Part shown: positions 60,250 to 61,211 of the stretch, piece by piece
Numbering within the stretch: position 1 is the first letter of the stretch
Layout of the letters: each line of letters begins with the position of its first letter
Source: Salimicrobium humidisoli
GTDB lineage: Bacteria; Bacillota; Bacilli; Bacillales; Halobacillaceae
Assembly (NCBI RefSeq): GCF_002295105.1
Contig: NZ_NSGH01000015.1
Span: 1 to 61,211, forward strand
Direction: 5' to 3'
Length of the DNA stretch: 61,211 nt
Program-made: the position numbers and the translations under genes
The notes under the pieces: generated by a model
The model's input: only the letters and a program-made list of their open reading frames with translations
What the model was told of the DNA's origin: nothing
The model's database searches: none

Positions 60250-60949
60250 AGAATCTGTGGATTACTGAAATTTCCCCGTCGAGTTTTCCCAACTCTTCCA
60301 TCAGCGTTTGATCATCCAGTGTATTTGTTTTTGATAATTTCAAAATCATATAGATATGATCTTCTTTTTTGATTTCCACCTTTTCGATTTCAACTTCAAG
60401 ATGTTCCAGCAGGGCAAAAATCTCCTTTACCCCTTTCTGATCTGCCACTGTAAGGTGATAAGCACCTTTTGCTACGTGCCTGAGATATTTTTCTTCCAGA
60501 TTATTCAACAGGATGAGGCTGAGAAGGACAAGAAAAGTAGCCAGTACCGCAATGTCGTACATGCCTGCTCCGACAATCAGCCCGATTCCCGCAACTGTCC
60601 AGATGGAGGCGGCTGTCGTCAGCCCACGGATGGTGCTTCCGTTTACGATGATCGTGCCTGCTCCAAGAAAGCCGATTCCGCTGATAACGTAAGAAGGAAT
60701 GCGGGCAGGATCAAAACGGATATTATCATATTTCTGGATATATTCTTCAAATCCGTATAAGGATAAAAGCATCATAATACACGCTCCGACACCGACAAGT
60801 ATGTGGGTACGGAATCCGGCAGAGTGCCGTTTCAGTTCTCTTTCAAAACCTATCAGTCCTGAAAGAAACAGCGCAATCACCAGTCTGATCGTAAAGATAT
60901 CAAAGTCTTCGTCAATAAATCCCGAAAAAAATTCTTTGAATTCTTCCAT
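60248..60949 (-). CDS. MgtC/SapB-family membrane protein
   Basis: 233 residues. About five membrane helices fill the first 150 residues, with the family core FERELKRHSAGFRTHILVG and GIGFLGAGTIIVNG. The C-terminal part (about 160-233) is an ACT-like cytoplasmic domain. Relatives are linked to magnesium limitation and intramacrophage survival in pathogens; the role in Bacillaceae is unclear. It stands alone between an rRNA operon and ctsR; I see no convincing promoter in the 95-bp gap. Confidence 0.9.
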   Translation of the reverse strand: MEEFKEFFSGFIDEDFDIFTIRLVIALFLSGLIGFERELKRHSAGFRTHILVGVGACIMMLLSLYGFEEYIQKYDNIRFDPARIPSYVISGIGFLGAGTIIVNGSTIRGLTTAASIWTVAGIGLIVGAGMYDIAVLATFLVLLSLILLNNLEEKYLRHVAKGAYHLTVADQKGVKEIFALLEHLEVEIEKVEIKKEDHIYMILKLSKTNTLDDQTLMEELGKLDGEISVIHRF

Positions 60950-61044
60950 CCTGCTCCCCGCCTTTCCAGTTTCGACTTCTCTAAATACCCTACCCCTGCA
61001 TCATAAGACTGAATCACAGGAGGCACCGAAAGATCGTACCTATA

Positions 61045-61080
61045 CAAAAGAAGCCCAGAGGGGGTGGCCTCTGGGCTTCT
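61045..61080 (-). terminator. Terminator of the right-hand rRNA operon
   Basis: On the minus strand AGAAGCCCAGAGG / CCTCTGGGCTTCT (13 bp) with a short loop and a TTTTG tail, immediately after 5S rRNA. Confidence 0.92.
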
Positions 61081-61084
61081 GACA

Positions 61085-61200
61085 ATGTGGCAGCGCCCTA
61101 CTCTTGCGGGGGGTAACCCCGACTACCATCGGCGCGGAAGAACTTAACTTCTGTGTTCGGCATGGGAACAGGTGTGACCTCTTCGCTCTTGCCACCACAT
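61085..61200 (-). rRNA. 5S ribosomal RNA
   Basis: About 116 nt on the minus strand, TGTGGTGGCAAGAGCGAAGA at the 5' end, the universal CCCATGCCGAACACAGAAG in loop B/C, and the closing GCGCTGCCACA. It is the last gene of an rRNA operon entering from the right edge. Confidence 0.97.
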
Positions 61201-61211
61201 CTTTAGAAGGA

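Overview
This window is a chromosomal segment of a low-to-mid GC Gram-positive bacterium of the family Bacillaceae. The evidence is gene order and protein sequence. The McsA/McsB/ClpC/CtsR operon, RadA, YacL, IspDF, GltX-CysE-CysS, MrnC-RlmB-Rae1, SigH, the rpl/rpo/str/S10/spc/alpha ribosomal superoperon, EcfA1A2T-TruA-RplM-RpsI and SalA-KbaA follow the order known from Bacillus subtilis, all on the minus strand. Shine-Dalgarno sites are strong, and TTG or GTG starts are common. Several genes normally found here and tied to spores or checkpoints are absent (disA, cwlD, gerD, pdaB; also map, ybaJ and ybaK). This would fit one of the halophilic or alkaliphilic Bacillaceae that sporulate poorly or not at all. 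The genus is an inference and cannot be fixed from this window.

Layout, read in the direction of transcription from the right end to the left. The 5S rRNA gene and terminator of one rRNA operon (61.2-61.0 kb) are followed by an MgtC-like membrane protein and the CtsR-controlled ctsR-mcsA-mcsB-clpC operon (60.1-55.4 kb). Next come radA, yacL, ispD, ispF and gltX, then a cysteine T-box that controls cysE-cysS and, in the same run, mrnC-rlmB-rae1 (55.3-45.9 kb). sigH has its own promoter and is followed by rpmG, secE and nusG. Then come rplK-rplA and rplJ-rplL with recognisable L1 and L10 leader RNAs, an RsmC-like methyltransferase, and rpoB-rpoC (45.8-33.3 kb). The str operon (L7Ae-like protein, rpsL, rpsG, fusA, tuf) leads into the S10, spc and alpha operons, ending with rplQ (33.2-13.7 kb). 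The ECF transporter energy module, truA and rplM-rpsI follow (13.6-9.4 kb).

The left 9 kb is the only accessory part. It holds an anchored alpha/beta hydrolase; a plus-strand pair encoding an S-layer-anchored metallo-beta-lactamase/helix-hairpin-helix protein and a DUF3006 protein; an FAH-family hydrolase; an unrecognised polytopic membrane protein with an MFS transporter; then the conserved SalA-type ATPase and KbaA, and the promoters and first ~104 nt of the next 16S rRNA gene.

Functionally this is mostly the cell's transcription and translation machinery plus protein quality control. I found no mobile element, CRISPR array, prophage or toxin-antitoxin system. The most unusual signals are regulatory: a nusG start whose Shine-Dalgarno site is reached only across a hairpin, with an intrinsic terminator just upstream; a long rpoB leader with attenuator-like hairpins; an S10 promoter embedded in a terminator; and the SLH-MBL-HhH protein in the accessory segment.
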